Origin: Lactococcus paracarnosus
GTDB taxonomy: Bacteria; Bacillota; Bacilli; Lactobacillales; Streptococcaceae
Assembly: GCF_006770285.1 (NCBI RefSeq)
Contig: NZ_CP017195.1
Coordinates: 2,201,141 to 2,265,140 of the forward strand
Reading direction: 5' to 3'
DNA: 64,000 nt
Shown here: positions 7,978 to 16,935 of the stretch, piece after piece
How positions within the stretch are numbered: the first letter of the stretch is position 1
How the letters are laid out: each line of letters begins with the position of its first letter
Translations under genes and position numbers: made by a program
The notes under the pieces: generated by a model
The model's database searches: none
What the model saw: the letters and a program-made list of their open reading frames with translations, nothing else
Told to the model about the DNA's origin: nothing

Positions 7978-10461
7978 TTGAATAAAAGAAATGGGATTGT
8001 TGCTTTTCACGGTAATTTGATGTTACGGTCAAATCTTGATGTCTATGCAATGTATGAAATTCCTGAAACGATTGTTAATACAGTAGATATTACACTGAAA
8101 AATGAATTTAAGGAATTGGTATCTGATACTTTATCTGATTTAGAAATTTTCGGTGGCTTTGAAGTCTCAACGATTCCATTTTCTACAGAAGCAACACATA
8201 ATTATAAGTTTTTGGAGCAGGACTTAGCAGAAGATACTAAAATATTTGGCTTGTATCTTATGAAAAGGCAAGCTGAGGAGCTTAAAAAACAAATTGGCGA
8301 AACTTCTCAGGATAGATTCTTTTTAACCATACCGCTTAGAAATAATCATGTGTCACTTGATTTTAGAGACGGTCTTAAAACAGCTATTACTGATTTTTCA
8401 AATAGAGTAATGGCAACAATTGGTACTGATGTTACTTTTGATGAAGATTGGTATGAACGATTTGAAGAACTCAATCATGAAATTTATCAAACGCTGTTAC
8501 CACTCAACGGCTATATACCAACACAAGACCAGACAATTTTTGTCAATACTGTTCAATACTCACGTGGTATGTCGGTTGACAAAGAACTTGAAGTAATTCA
8601 AGTTGAAAATAACATTGATAATTTTGGCAGTGCTGGTGTTAGTTTTGAAAATTATGGCATCTTAACTTTAAGCGACGGTGCGCAAACAACTTACTTAGCT
8701 ATATTGCCGATTGCAATACCACCGTCAAACTTATCTTATAATCACTTTATCGAAAGACGGCGATTACTAGGTTTTGATACAGAGGTACAAACAAAGGCTA
8801 TCTTTGCTAAGAAGAATGGCTTTAATTCAATGCAACAACGTGCCAATCGTGCTAAGCAAAAACATAAAAAAACAAATGAAGATATTGCTATGAGAAATGG
8901 CATTGTTCGTGATGAAATCGGACAAGCAGAAGCCCTTTCAGAAGATTTAGTAAAAAAATCAAATCGTGGCGAAACAATTATCTCTTATCTTCAATCAATG
9001 TTTGTCTATGATGATGATTATGATCGCTTACAAGAAAAAATAAAAATCGTCATGCGCAATTTCAAAAAAATTGGTATTGAATTGGCACGTGCTAAAGACG
9101 ACCAAGTTTATCTTTTTTATAAGCATAGATTGACTGAGCCTTTATTTGAGAATGAACGCAGATACTTACAAACAACCACAATGGCAGGCTTTGCGGAAAG
9201 TCTGTTTTTTACTGGTCAAAAAGTAGGTTCTGATGTTGGCTTGTATATGGGTAGAGTGGATTCAAGATATGATCGTTGGTCTGGCGGCTATAAAGAAGCA
9301 CTCCAAAATTCAAGAAATCTTGTCTATTATAATTTGTTACAAGCTAACAAGTTAGATGTAGAGGGTAAAATCAGCTTTGACGGTCTTGTAAAAGTAACAG
9401 GTCAAATGGGCATGGGAAAATCTTTCTTTGTTAAGCAAACGTTCGTTATGAATAGTATTTTGAAAACAAAATTGCTTTACTTTGACCCCAAAGCAGAAGT
9501 TAGAAAACAATTCATGAAAGTTTTACATGAGTATGAAAGTCAAGGTATCTATCCTGAAATTTGTGACTATATCAAACAGATTAATTTTGTGACCATTGAC
9601 GCTAAAAATTCTGAAAATCATGGTGTCCTTGACCCGTTAGTATTCTTGACAGGTCAAGAAGCTAAAAACTTGATTATTTCTATGATTGGCGAGTTTTACG
9701 ATTTGAAACAAAATGAACAATTTGAAAAAGAATTGTTACAAATGATTGAAAAATATCTTGTCTTGCGTGAAAATGGCGAAAAAGTCGGTACTAAAAATAT
9801 CATGGAAGCCCTCACTAAGAGTGAAACGGATAGAGTGAGAATTACGGCGGAGTTACTACTTGAAAAAATGAGCAATTCTACTCTATCTCTTTGTTTCTCA
9901 GATGGTCAAAATAAAGCCATTAGTATGTCAAAACGTATTTCAATTATTGAAGTAACTGGTCTTGAATTACCGACAAGTGAAACAAGTATTACTGAAAATC
10001 AAAGACAGTCTCTAGTCGCTCTTTATGCCCTAGGTCAATTCTGTTACAAATTTGGTTCTGAAAGCAAGAAAGAATCAATTACTTTCATTGATGAAGCATG
10101 GTTCTTTAATATTACTGATGTAGGTAGAGAAATTATTATGAAAATCAGACGAACTGGTCGGTCGTTTAATAATTTCTTGGTATTCGTTTCTCAATCTCAC
10201 AAAGATTCTAATTCAGAATTAGATGATACTGGTTTTGGTACATTGTTTAGTTTTAACTCTCCGACTGAGACAGATTTAATCTTAGATACTCATGGTATTG
10301 TGAAATCAGAAGAAACACGTAAATGGGTGTCTAGCATGTCTATGGGGCAATGTCTCTTTACTGACCCGTTTGGGCGTACTGAACGAATTACAATTGACGG
10401 TATTGTTTCTGAAATCAATCCATTGTGTGACACAATCGAAACAGAATTAGTCGCTGTATAA
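7978..10461 (+). CDS. VirB4-like conjugation ATPase (TcpF/ConE/Orf16)
   Basis: This 827-residue cytoplasmic ATPase powers the mating channel. The Walker A loop GQMGMGKS lies at 475-482 and the Walker B motif ITFIDEAW at 701-708. A charged N-terminal domain of some 300 residues precedes the motor. It starts with TTG behind AAGGAG with 8-base spacing, the same arrangement as the TcpC-like gene. Length and motifs match Orf16 of Tn916 and ConE of ICEBs1. No damage is seen. Confidence 0.93.
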   Translation: MNKRNGIVAFHGNLMLRSNLDVYAMYEIPETIVNTVDITLKNEFKELVSDTLSDLEIFGGFEVSTIPFSTEATHNYKFLEQDLAEDTKIFGLYLMKRQAEELKKQIGETSQDRFFLTIPLRNNHVSLDFRDGLKTAITDFSNRVMATIGTDVTFDEDWYERFEELNHEIYQTLLPLNGYIPTQDQTIFVNTVQYSRGMSVDKELEVIQVENNIDNFGSAGVSFENYGILTLSDGAQTTYLAILPIAIPPSNLSYNHFIERRRLLGFDTEVQTKAIFAKKNGFNSMQQRANRAKQKHKKTNEDIAMRNGIVRDEIGQAEALSEDLVKKSNRGETIISYLQSMFVYDDDYDRLQEKIKIVMRNFKKIGIELARAKDDQVYLFYKHRLTEPLFENERRYLQTTTMAGFAESLFFTGQKVGSDVGLYMGRVDSRYDRWSGGYKEALQNSRNLVYYNLLQANKLDVEGKISFDGLVKVTGQMGMGKSFFVKQTFVMNSILKTKLLYFDPKAEVRKQFMKVLHEYESQGIYPEICDYIKQINFVTIDAKNSENHGVLDPLVFLTGQEAKNLIISMIGEFYDLKQNEQFEKELLQMIEKYLVLRENGEKVGTKNIMEALTKSETDRVRITAELLLEKMSNSTLSLCFSDGQNKAISMSKRISIIEVTGLELPTSETSITENQRQSLVALYALGQFCYKFGSESKKESITFIDEAWFFNITDVGREIIMKIRRTGRSFNNFLVFVSQSHKDSNSELDDTGFGTLFSFNSPTETDLILDTHGIVKSEETRKWVSSMSMGQCLFTDPFGRTERITIDGIVSEINPLCDTIETELVAV

Positions 10462-10482
10462 AGACTTGAAAGGAAAATATCA

Positions 10483-10656
10483 ATGAAAAACAAAAAATCA
10501 CTTGTGGATAGGGTATTAGGTGTTGTCATATTCCTTGTATTCTTTTTGATGATGTTGAAAATGACTGGTCTTTATGAACCGTTCATCAAGACAATTAGAT
10601 ACTTACCAGATTTTCTGAAAGATATTGGTAATTCTTGGAAAGCGGGGCTTAAATGA
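10483..10656 (+). CDS. small single-pass membrane protein (57 aa)
   Basis: This 57-residue gene is easy to miss. It starts with ATG behind GAAAGG, has one hydrophobic helix (about 12-26, VLGVVIFLVFFLMML), and its stop overlaps the next start (ATGA). It occupies the position of YddF between the VirB4-like and VirB6-like genes of ICEBs1. Coupling suggests a part in the channel; function unknown. Confidence 0.65.
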   Translation: MKNKKSLVDRVLGVVIFLVFFLMMLKMTGLYEPFIKTIRYLPDFLKDIGNSWKAGLK

Positions 10657-13073
10657 AAAAGATTTTAGTTGCGCTAACCTTTTTAAGTCTGTTGTTTTGT
10701 GGTAGTCAAGCCTACGCTTTAGACACAGGTAATGCAATTGTCACTAATGATACTATCGGTTCTGATAGTGGTATTAAAGCACCTGAGTTTGTAACAAATG
10801 CCCAAGGCGATATTGTTAATATTCCAGAGTATAAAGCAGTTCTAACAATTATTAATGAGATTAAAAATCTAAGTAATCAAACACAAGGTAATAATGCGAT
10901 TCCGATTACAGAAGAAACTTATCAAAAATATAATCTACTCTATCAAGGGGCTGTTTCAAAATTATCAAATGCGGGATATGATAAAACAAAAACTGCTTCT
11001 GCTATTACAACATTAAATAATGCTTATAATAGTGCTATTTTAACAAAGGCTGGTACAATTGATAGTTCAAATGATTATCAAGAAGCACTAGCTAAAGAAG
11101 CAGGTGCTATTAATGCAAAAGATATGTCAGCCTTATCAGCTTATACAAGTTATATGTATATTGAGGATAAAGGTTTTTTTGGTGCTAAAGAAGCGTTCCC
11201 TAAAATCATTAATTGGGTAGTACAGTTGATTTTTGCAGGTTCAAAATTGATGTTTCTATTAGATTCATTGATTTTATCGGCAGTATCTAATATTGATATT
11301 TTTCAGTATTTAGATGATTTTGTATCTAAAATGCAGGCTATTCTACAAGCACTACTCTTACCTGTTATCTTTCCAATGGCTATGGTCTTTGTGGGTATTA
11401 GTGCTTTCAAAGATTTGTCAGAAGGTAAACCGTTTGGTAAGAAAATTCTAGGTGTTATACTTCGTATAGTTGTAGCTGGTGTTTTTTTCTTACCAGTTTC
11501 AAGCGGAAGTGGTGCATATAAAGGGACACATGTTATTACTCGCATTGTTTATGTGACTAAAAGTTTTACAGACACTTTTACAAGTTCTTTGATTAATAAC
11601 TTATCAAAGGTAACAATCGCAAATGATACGACTGAAAAAACTTCTACAACCAATTTCACGGCTAATGTTTCAACGACAAATGATAAGGTGTCTGATAGTA
11701 CAATTAATGCTTTGAAAACACAATTATTTAATGTCATTGTAAAAGAACCTTTTAAGGAAATGAACTTTGATACCAATAAGTTACCTGAAAATTCGGTACA
11801 AAGTGAACAAACGGCATTACTTGCAACAAAAGGCGATACTGATTCGGTCAGTAAGTATGCCAAGAAAAACAAAGAAGCTGGCTTCACAAAATTAGGGTTT
11901 TCAAGTATAGCCGATAAATTTATGGTTGCATTAGCTTCTCTGTTTAAAGGTTTTGTTTTAACTGTGATTACAGTTGGTACATTAATGTACACGTGGGTGT
12001 TACAGTTAATTGTTGTTTTTGCGATATTTGTAGCACCTATTATATTAGTCTTGTCTATCTTACCTCAGTTTGAGCATATGGCAGGTAATTTGGCAAAAAG
12101 AATCGTCGTGTTTACGGCTTTATCAGTATCTGGTCTATTAGGTGTGCAAATGGGGCTTATCTTTAATAGCTTTGTGGAAATGGCATTTAGGAACGTATCA
12201 CACTCCTACTATATTTCAATTTTCATACAGTTCGCTTTGTATTTCCTTTTGTGGAAACAAAGAGATAAGTTGACTTCTCTATTTGATACAGCTAAGAAAA
12301 GTGTTTCTGAATTGGCAAAAGGTAGTCTTGATTCTGTCAAGTCATTACCTAGCTTGTCTAATGCCAAAAATCCATTTAACTTTAACAAAACACCTGCTCT
12401 TTCTACTCCTAGTGGTAGTCTATCAAGTAATGGTCTATCTACTCATAATCAAATGTCGAAAAGCAAAGTTGACGGTCTGAAAAAGGCAGGTACTGTTGGC
12501 AAAACGCTCACTAAAAAAGGTGTCAAAGGTGCTGTTAAAACAAGTGACAACCTGCGTTTCGGTCAAGATGAAAAAGCTAAACAACTTGCCATAGCTAAAC
12601 GAAAAGAGACAATGAGCAACTTAAAAGGTAAGTGGGAAAATACAAAAGGTGCTTTTTCAGATACTAAACAAGCTCTGACTGATTCTAAAGATAAATTGAA
12701 AACTAAATTTTCAAGTTCTGTTGGTTTAATGCCTAAAAATGAAGCTGAAAAGAAACTTGCAAAATTTGATAGCAATAAAATACAGCGTTCTGAAAATAAG
12801 ACTTTGAGAAATAAAACTTCACAAGCTATCAATTATCAGAAACGAAAAGATGAACTCAAAGGTAAATTTTCAGACGGCATTAAAAATGACCTTTCAACTA
12901 GAAAAGCTAGAAAGAAAGGTCAAGTCGATCGTTTGAGTAAAGAACTATTTACTGAAAAGCCTAAATTGCCAACTTCTGACAATAGTCAAAAACGTGATAT
13001 TAAAATCAAAACCGCCAACGCAAAACGTGGTATTTTCGATAGCGGTATTATTGAAAGGAAAGGAAAATCATAA
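10653..13073 (+). CDS. VirB6-like polytopic channel protein (TcpH/ConG/Orf15)
   Basis: This 806-residue protein begins with a signal-like hydrophobic segment (1-23, ending near AYA). It continues with several membrane helices in the regions 185-285 and 415-540 and ends in a long basic, low-complexity cytoplasmic tail (about 550-806). This layout matches TcpH of pCW3, Orf15 of Tn916 and ConG of ICEBs1, the central membrane pore component. It overlaps the small gene before it by 4 bp and the short gene after it by 1 bp. Confidence 0.87.
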   Translation: MKKILVALTFLSLLFCGSQAYALDTGNAIVTNDTIGSDSGIKAPEFVTNAQGDIVNIPEYKAVLTIINEIKNLSNQTQGNNAIPITEETYQKYNLLYQGAVSKLSNAGYDKTKTASAITTLNNAYNSAILTKAGTIDSSNDYQEALAKEAGAINAKDMSALSAYTSYMYIEDKGFFGAKEAFPKIINWVVQLIFAGSKLMFLLDSLILSAVSNIDIFQYLDDFVSKMQAILQALLLPVIFPMAMVFVGISAFKDLSEGKPFGKKILGVILRIVVAGVFFLPVSSGSGAYKGTHVITRIVYVTKSFTDTFTSSLINNLSKVTIANDTTEKTSTTNFTANVSTTNDKVSDSTINALKTQLFNVIVKEPFKEMNFDTNKLPENSVQSEQTALLATKGDTDSVSKYAKKNKEAGFTKLGFSSIADKFMVALASLFKGFVLTVITVGTLMYTWVLQLIVVFAIFVAPIILVLSILPQFEHMAGNLAKRIVVFTALSVSGLLGVQMGLIFNSFVEMAFRNVSHSYYISIFIQFALYFLLWKQRDKLTSLFDTAKKSVSELAKGSLDSVKSLPSLSNAKNPFNFNKTPALSTPSGSLSSNGLSTHNQMSKSKVDGLKKAGTVGKTLTKKGVKGAVKTSDNLRFGQDEKAKQLAIAKRKETMSNLKGKWENTKGAFSDTKQALTDSKDKLKTKFSSSVGLMPKNEAEKKLAKFDSNKIQRSENKTLRNKTSQAINYQKRKDELKGKFSDGIKNDLSTRKARKKGQVDRLSKELFTEKPKLPTSDNSQKRDIKIKTANAKRGIFDSGIIERKGKS

Positions 13074-13153
13074 TGAAAATCATCAAAACTATTTTTGTAG
13101 GGATAATCGCTATCCCTGTTTGGTTTGTGGCTAGTTTATTTAAGAAAAAGTGA
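13073..13153 (+). CDS. tiny membrane peptide (26 aa)
   Basis: A 26-codon frame starts on the last base of the preceding stop (TAATG) behind GGAAAGGAAAA. It encodes a hydrophobic helix with basic ends (about residues 6-22). The good ribosome binding site and coupling argue that it is translated. No function can be assigned; it could be a small membrane partner of the channel. Confidence 0.45.
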   Translation: MKIIKTIFVGIIAIPVWFVASLFKKK

Positions 13154-13182
13154 GGTATCAACATACCTAGAAAGAAAATCAA

Positions 13183-14241
13183 ATGAAAAAGAAAAAACAT
13201 TTATTTCTGATAGGTATGTTTATACCTATTTTTTTTATATTTTTACTTGTCATTGTGGCAGGTGGCACTTCATCACGTGCGGATAGTTTTTCGAGTTCTG
13301 CGGGTAGTCTAAACATCACATCAAAAGACCTAGCAAGTAAGGCTAATATCTCAGAAGAAAAGGCTCAAAATGTTATTGATATAGCTAACTATCTTATAAG
13401 TAAAGAACGCTTTAGCATTCAAGGTGCAAGTGGTGCTTTAGCAGTAGCTGAAAGGGAGTCAGGCTTTGACCCTAAAGCCGAAAATATCGGCGGTGGTGTG
13501 GCAGGTATCTTTCAATGGTCTGGTTGGTCTAATACGGTCAATGGCAATCGTTGGTCTAAGGCTGAAAGTAGAACACTGTCAATGGACGTTGAGTTAAAAC
13601 TTATGTCTGCTGAACTAAACGGTGCATACAAGAGAACAAAAGACTTTGTGAGCGTCTCTACTGACCCTAAACAAGCGAGTTTAGACTGGTCACAATATTA
13701 TGAGGGTGTCGCTTTAAGTGACGGTCAAACAAAGGCTGACAAACTCCAAGAGGACGCTCAAAAATGGTATGACTTACTTAAAGAACATGTAGGCTTTAGT
13801 AGCGAAAATGGGCAGTCTGTCAATGGTGTGATGTCCGCAAGTATTCCGAATGGATGGGAAGTAGAGACACCATTTAGCGGTCAAGCCTATAATGGCTCTG
13901 GTTCATATCCACAAGGACAATGTACGTGGTACGTCTATAACAGGGCTTATCAGTTAGGCATTAAGTTTGATAGTTTCATGGGCAACGGTGGCGATTGGGC
14001 AAGTAAGGCAGGTTATTCTGTCTCTCATGACCCTAAACTCCATACCGCTCTAAGTTTTGTACAAGGTCAAGCAGGTTCTGACCCAACATATGGTCATGTG
14101 GCATTTGTAGAACAAGTCAAAGATGATGGCTCTATTTTAATTTCAGAAATGAATGTGACAGGTCTACCACCATTGACTGTTTCTTATCGTACATTTTCAG
14201 CTGATGAAGCTAAGCAATTTTGGTATGTAGAGGGGAAATAA
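13183..14241 (+). CDS. two-domain cell wall hydrolase (TcpG/CwlT/Orf14-like)
   Basis: This 352-residue exported enzyme opens peptidoglycan for the mating channel. A membrane anchor (about 8-27) precedes a lysozyme-like domain (about 60-200; ERESGFDP, with E91 or E92 as likely acid, then GGVAGIFQWSGW) and a C-terminal CHAP amidase/peptidase domain (about 240-352) with C247 in QGQCTWY and H305 in YGHVAFVE. CwlT and Orf14 use NlpC/P60 as second domain; here it is CHAP, a known variation in streptococcal elements. The sites appear intact. Confidence 0.9.
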   Translation: MKKKKHLFLIGMFIPIFFIFLLVIVAGGTSSRADSFSSSAGSLNITSKDLASKANISEEKAQNVIDIANYLISKERFSIQGASGALAVAERESGFDPKAENIGGGVAGIFQWSGWSNTVNGNRWSKAESRTLSMDVELKLMSAELNGAYKRTKDFVSVSTDPKQASLDWSQYYEGVALSDGQTKADKLQEDAQKWYDLLKEHVGFSSENGQSVNGVMSASIPNGWEVETPFSGQAYNGSGSYPQGQCTWYVYNRAYQLGIKFDSFMGNGGDWASKAGYSVSHDPKLHTALSFVQGQAGSDPTYGHVAFVEQVKDDGSILISEMNVTGLPPLTVSYRTFSADEAKQFWYVEGK

Positions 14242-14244
14242 TCA

Positions 14245-14760
14245 ATGAATTTAACAGAATTTAGAATGCGAGCGATGAATGATGAAGTCCAGATGATAGA
14301 GGACTTCAATTTTTTTGAGCAAAAAGTCGCAAGTTTTAAAAAAGACTTGTATCTATCGCCTTATGCCAAACTCAATGAAATTTTAGCATGGTGTGAGTTG
14401 CTCATCAAGTATGAAAAACAAATTGATTTATTGTGTCTTGAAGCAAAACAAGCGATACAAGATAAGTTGAATAAACTCAATCCTGATACAATTGAAAGCC
14501 ACGCAAGTGTGAACGACAAGACAATCAGTGTCTGGTCTGACTATGTTTTAGAATTACTAGAATTAGATAGGCGCTATCAAGATGTTGTCTATAGTTTCTG
14601 TGTCTCTATTGATAATTGTGTCAGATATTTAGTGTCTTATACTGATGAACTAGCCGAGTATGGCTTCAGCTTGCCACAAATTATGGTTAAAGTTCGAGAC
14701 CTTGGTACATTTCATTGGTTAAACAAGCAATCTAAAGCTCAATTATTGGGCTGTATTTAA
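14245..14760 (+). CDS. hypothetical ICE protein (171 aa)
   Basis: This 171-residue helical protein follows the wall hydrolase after three bases and appears to end the transfer operon. It has no membrane segment and no motif that I recognise. A role in conjugation is suggested only by its tight position in the operon. Confidence 0.65.
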   Translation: MNLTEFRMRAMNDEVQMIEDFNFFEQKVASFKKDLYLSPYAKLNEILAWCELLIKYEKQIDLLCLEAKQAIQDKLNKLNPDTIESHASVNDKTISVWSDYVLELLELDRRYQDVVYSFCVSIDNCVRYLVSYTDELAEYGFSLPQIMVKVRDLGTFHWLNKQSKAQLLGCI

Positions 14761-14863
14761 ATATTAGCGTACCTTTAGTTTAATTGTAGAACACTCACAA
14801 TGTGAGCGGTGCATGTTCGTTATATGCAAGGTATATAAAATATGAATGAAAGGATTATCAATT

Positions 14864-15124
14864 ATGCAAGTTATTCTCCCAGATGAACAGGTACACGAAA
14901 TTCAGCTTTTATTATCAAATTTGATTAAACAAGAAATTGAACAGATACTAAATAATAGTAATATCGAAAGTCCTTTTCTTAACAAAAAACAAGCATGTCA
15001 ATACCTTGGAATTGCTAATAACACGCTTGATAATTGGATTGATAAAGGATTGCCAAAGATAAAAATCGGTAAGACAATTCGATTTAATAAATTCGAAGTC
15101 AATCGTTGGCTTGAAAGTCAGTAG
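14864..15124 (+). CDS. xis: excisionase, HTH_17/MerR-like
   Basis: This 86-residue DNA-binding protein would direct the integrase toward excision. The C-terminal half is a winged helix of the excisionase/HTH_17 type (about 38-84: NKKQACQYLGIANNTLDNWIDKG and so on). I chose ATG 14864 because AAAGGA lies 10 bases before it; an ATG at 14846 lacks such a site. It lies 74 bp upstream of the integrase gene, the usual xis-int order. Confidence 0.8.
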   Translation: MQVILPDEQVHEIQLLLSNLIKQEIEQILNNSNIESPFLNKKQACQYLGIANNTLDNWIDKGLPKIKIGKTIRFNKFEVNRWLESQ

Positions 15125-15198
15125 CAATTTTACCATAGTTTGATTATAATTGAAGCATAGTATTTTTCTAGCTCAATTCAAAATAAGAGGAATACAAT

Positions 15199-16413
15199 AT
15201 GACAATAACAAAAACAAAAAACGGAACGTATCGTTTACGAATTTATATTCCAGAGGAAGCCAGATCATCACTTGGAACGGGTAAAAAAGTAATCGAAAAG
15301 CGTTTTAAATTAAGGAGTGAAGCCAAAAAATATGAACTAGATATGCTAAACAAAATTGATAAAATTTTGAGTGGAGAAAGACTTTCGGAATTTGAAACAA
15401 ATGGCGATATTCTCTTTTCAGATTTTTTCTATCACGTTTGGTGGAAATCTTACAAAGCAGGGCAGACAACCAGTACAATTAAACCGCCTACAAAAGTTAC
15501 AGTAGAAAATACTACTTTAGTATTCAAGAAACATATTTTACCTATGCTTGGCAACTACTCGATTAACTTTCTCAATCAAAATAAGCAAGTCATTTTAAAT
15601 CTAATGACTGCTAAAGCTGATGAGTATGCCAACTTCAAAGTTATAAGAAGTTATGTTAATTCTATCTTTGATTGGGCGGAAGAATTGGAATACATTGAAT
15701 CTAATAAGATTTCTAAAACTTTAAAACGCATTAAATCAACGAAGAAAATCAGGTTACGTGAAGCCAGACGTGATGAAGACTTGTATCTCTCTCAGAATGA
15801 ACTCAGGGATTGGTTGAAAGCAATTGCTGATGATTTAGAAAATGGAGATTTAAAATTAAAAGATTATGTTCTATTCTTTACAACATTTTTTCTTTCTGAT
15901 CGAAAATCGGAAACTTATGCTCTTGAATGGCAACACATTGATTTCAAAAAATCTGAAATTCATCTAATTCAAGCATTAGATAAATACGGTAATATCAAGT
16001 CAACAAAAAGTAATAAAAAGACTATTTTTTCAATTCCTAAAGAATTAATTATTATGCTTCAAGATTGGAAAGTTCAACAAAAGAATGAGCTTGCAAAATT
16101 TAATATCATTCAAACAAATAAACAATTTGTATTTACGTACATTGATACTAAAGGGAACGTAAACAAACCATTACATCCTGATTATCTCAATTATCGAATG
16201 AATGCTATTAGAAAGAGACATGCTAACCTCGCACCCGCTACACCTCACAAATTAAGACATACTGGAGCAACTCTAGCCAAACAAGCTGGTACTTCTTTAG
16301 AAGCAATCTCAGAAGCCTTGACACATAGTGGAATAGATATAACTCAAACTTATGTCAATACCTCAAATGTTGTTCCTATGGCTGTCGGAGAAATTGCTTA
16401 TCGTCATCTTTAA
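15199..16413 (+). CDS. int: tyrosine recombinase integrase of the ICE
   Basis: This 404-residue recombinase inserts and excises the element. It has an N-terminal arm-DNA-binding domain (about 1-60), a SAM-like core-binding domain (about 70-180) and a catalytic domain with R235 (SDRKSE), H350 and R353 (HKLRH), H376 (THSG) and nucleophile Y385. All catalytic residues are present. The gene ends about 95 bp before the inverted core site at rpsI, and four repeats that look like its arm-binding sites lie between. Site specificity for the 3' end of rpsI is known for some streptococcal ICEs of this superfamily. Confidence 0.93.
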   Translation: MTITKTKNGTYRLRIYIPEEARSSLGTGKKVIEKRFKLRSEAKKYELDMLNKIDKILSGERLSEFETNGDILFSDFFYHVWWKSYKAGQTTSTIKPPTKVTVENTTLVFKKHILPMLGNYSINFLNQNKQVILNLMTAKADEYANFKVIRSYVNSIFDWAEELEYIESNKISKTLKRIKSTKKIRLREARRDEDLYLSQNELRDWLKAIADDLENGDLKLKDYVLFFTTFFLSDRKSETYALEWQHIDFKKSEIHLIQALDKYGNIKSTKSNKKTIFSIPKELIIMLQDWKVQQKNELAKFNIIQTNKQFVFTYIDTKGNVNKPLHPDYLNYRMNAIRKRHANLAPATPHKLRHTGATLAKQAGTSLEAISEALTHSGIDITQTYVNTSNVVPMAVGEIAYRHL

Positions 16414-16419
16414 AAATCA

Positions 16420-16492
16420 ATGGTGTGAATATGGTGTGAATTATGGTGTGAACTTTTCAAAAAACGAACAAAAAAACACCCAATGGTGTGAA
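16420..16492 (+). repeat. four copies of ATGGTGTGAA, likely integrase arm sites
   Basis: Exact copies of ATGGTGTGAA lie at 16420-16429, 16431-16440, 16443-16452 and 16483-16492. Starts of the first three are 11 and 12 bases apart, about one helical turn, and the last is 40 bases on. Tn916 has short direct repeats (DR-2) at its ends that bind the integrase N-terminal domain, so the same role is inferred here. Confidence 0.7.
16471..16489 (-). terminator. possible rpsI terminator supplied by the ICE end
   Basis: Read on the minus strand, ACACC-ATTG-GGTGT (5-bp stem, 4-base loop) runs directly into a T tract (complement of 16471-16475). It lies some 40 bases after the rpsI stop codon and reuses the fourth ATGGTGTGAA copy as one arm. 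The stem is short but the T-run is good. Confidence 0.45.
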
Positions 16493-16507
16493 CCAAAAGG
16501 TGTCTTG

Positions 16508-16538
16508 AAACGTTGATATGAAAGAGATATTAACGTTT
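16508..16538. other. putative att core site at the 3' end of rpsI
   Basis: AAACGTTGATAT (16508-16519) and ATATTAACGTTT (16527-16538) are inverted copies matching at 11 of 12 positions, separated by the 7 bases GAAAGAG. This is the form of a tyrosine recombinase crossover site. The right arm includes the rpsI stop codon, so the element probably restores the rpsI 3' end on insertion. The partner site is left of the window and could not be compared. Confidence 0.6.
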
Positions 16539-16922
16539 TGAAAATTGACTTGCTTTACGGGCTTTTTTGAGACCAGCTTTTTTACGTTCAACCATACGAG
16601 CATCACGTGTAAGCAAACCAGCACGTTTTAATGACGCACGGAAGTCAGGGTCTACATTTAGAAGCGCACGTGAGATACCATGACGGATCGCACCAGCTTG
16701 TCCTGCATAACCACCACCATTAACGTTTACAAGAACGTCGTAAGCACCAACTGTTTCAGTTGCGCCAAATGGTTGGTTGATGACCAAACGCAAGTCAGCG
16801 TGTGGGATATATTCTTCAACGTCTTTGTTGTTTACTGTGATTTTACCAGTGCCGGGTACCAAACGTACACGAGCTACTGAGTTTTTACGGCGTCCAGTGC
16901 CGAGATATTGTACTTGTGCCAA
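16530..16922 (-). CDS. rpsI: 30S ribosomal protein S9
   Basis: This 130-residue basic protein is S9 of the small ribosomal subunit, whose C-terminal SKR tail reaches the decoding site. The C-terminal motif [12 protein letters not shown] is intact although the ICE abuts the stop codon. It follows rplM after 13 bp, the universal L13-S9 operon. Its native downstream terminator must now lie at the far end of the ICE or have been replaced by one within the element. Confidence 0.98.
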   Translation of the reverse strand: MAQVQYLGTGRRKNSVARVRLVPGTGKITVNNKDVEEYIPHADLRLVINQPFGATETVGAYDVLVNVNGGGYAGQAGAIRHGISRALLNVDPDFRASLKRAGLLTRDARMVERKKAGLKKARKASQFSKR

Positions 16923-16935
16923 TGTCTAGTCCTCC

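Noticed and set aside
11549..11992. 147-codon minus-strand frame inside the VirB6-like gene
   Set aside because: It is a shadow of the Thr/Val-rich coding strand without start signals.
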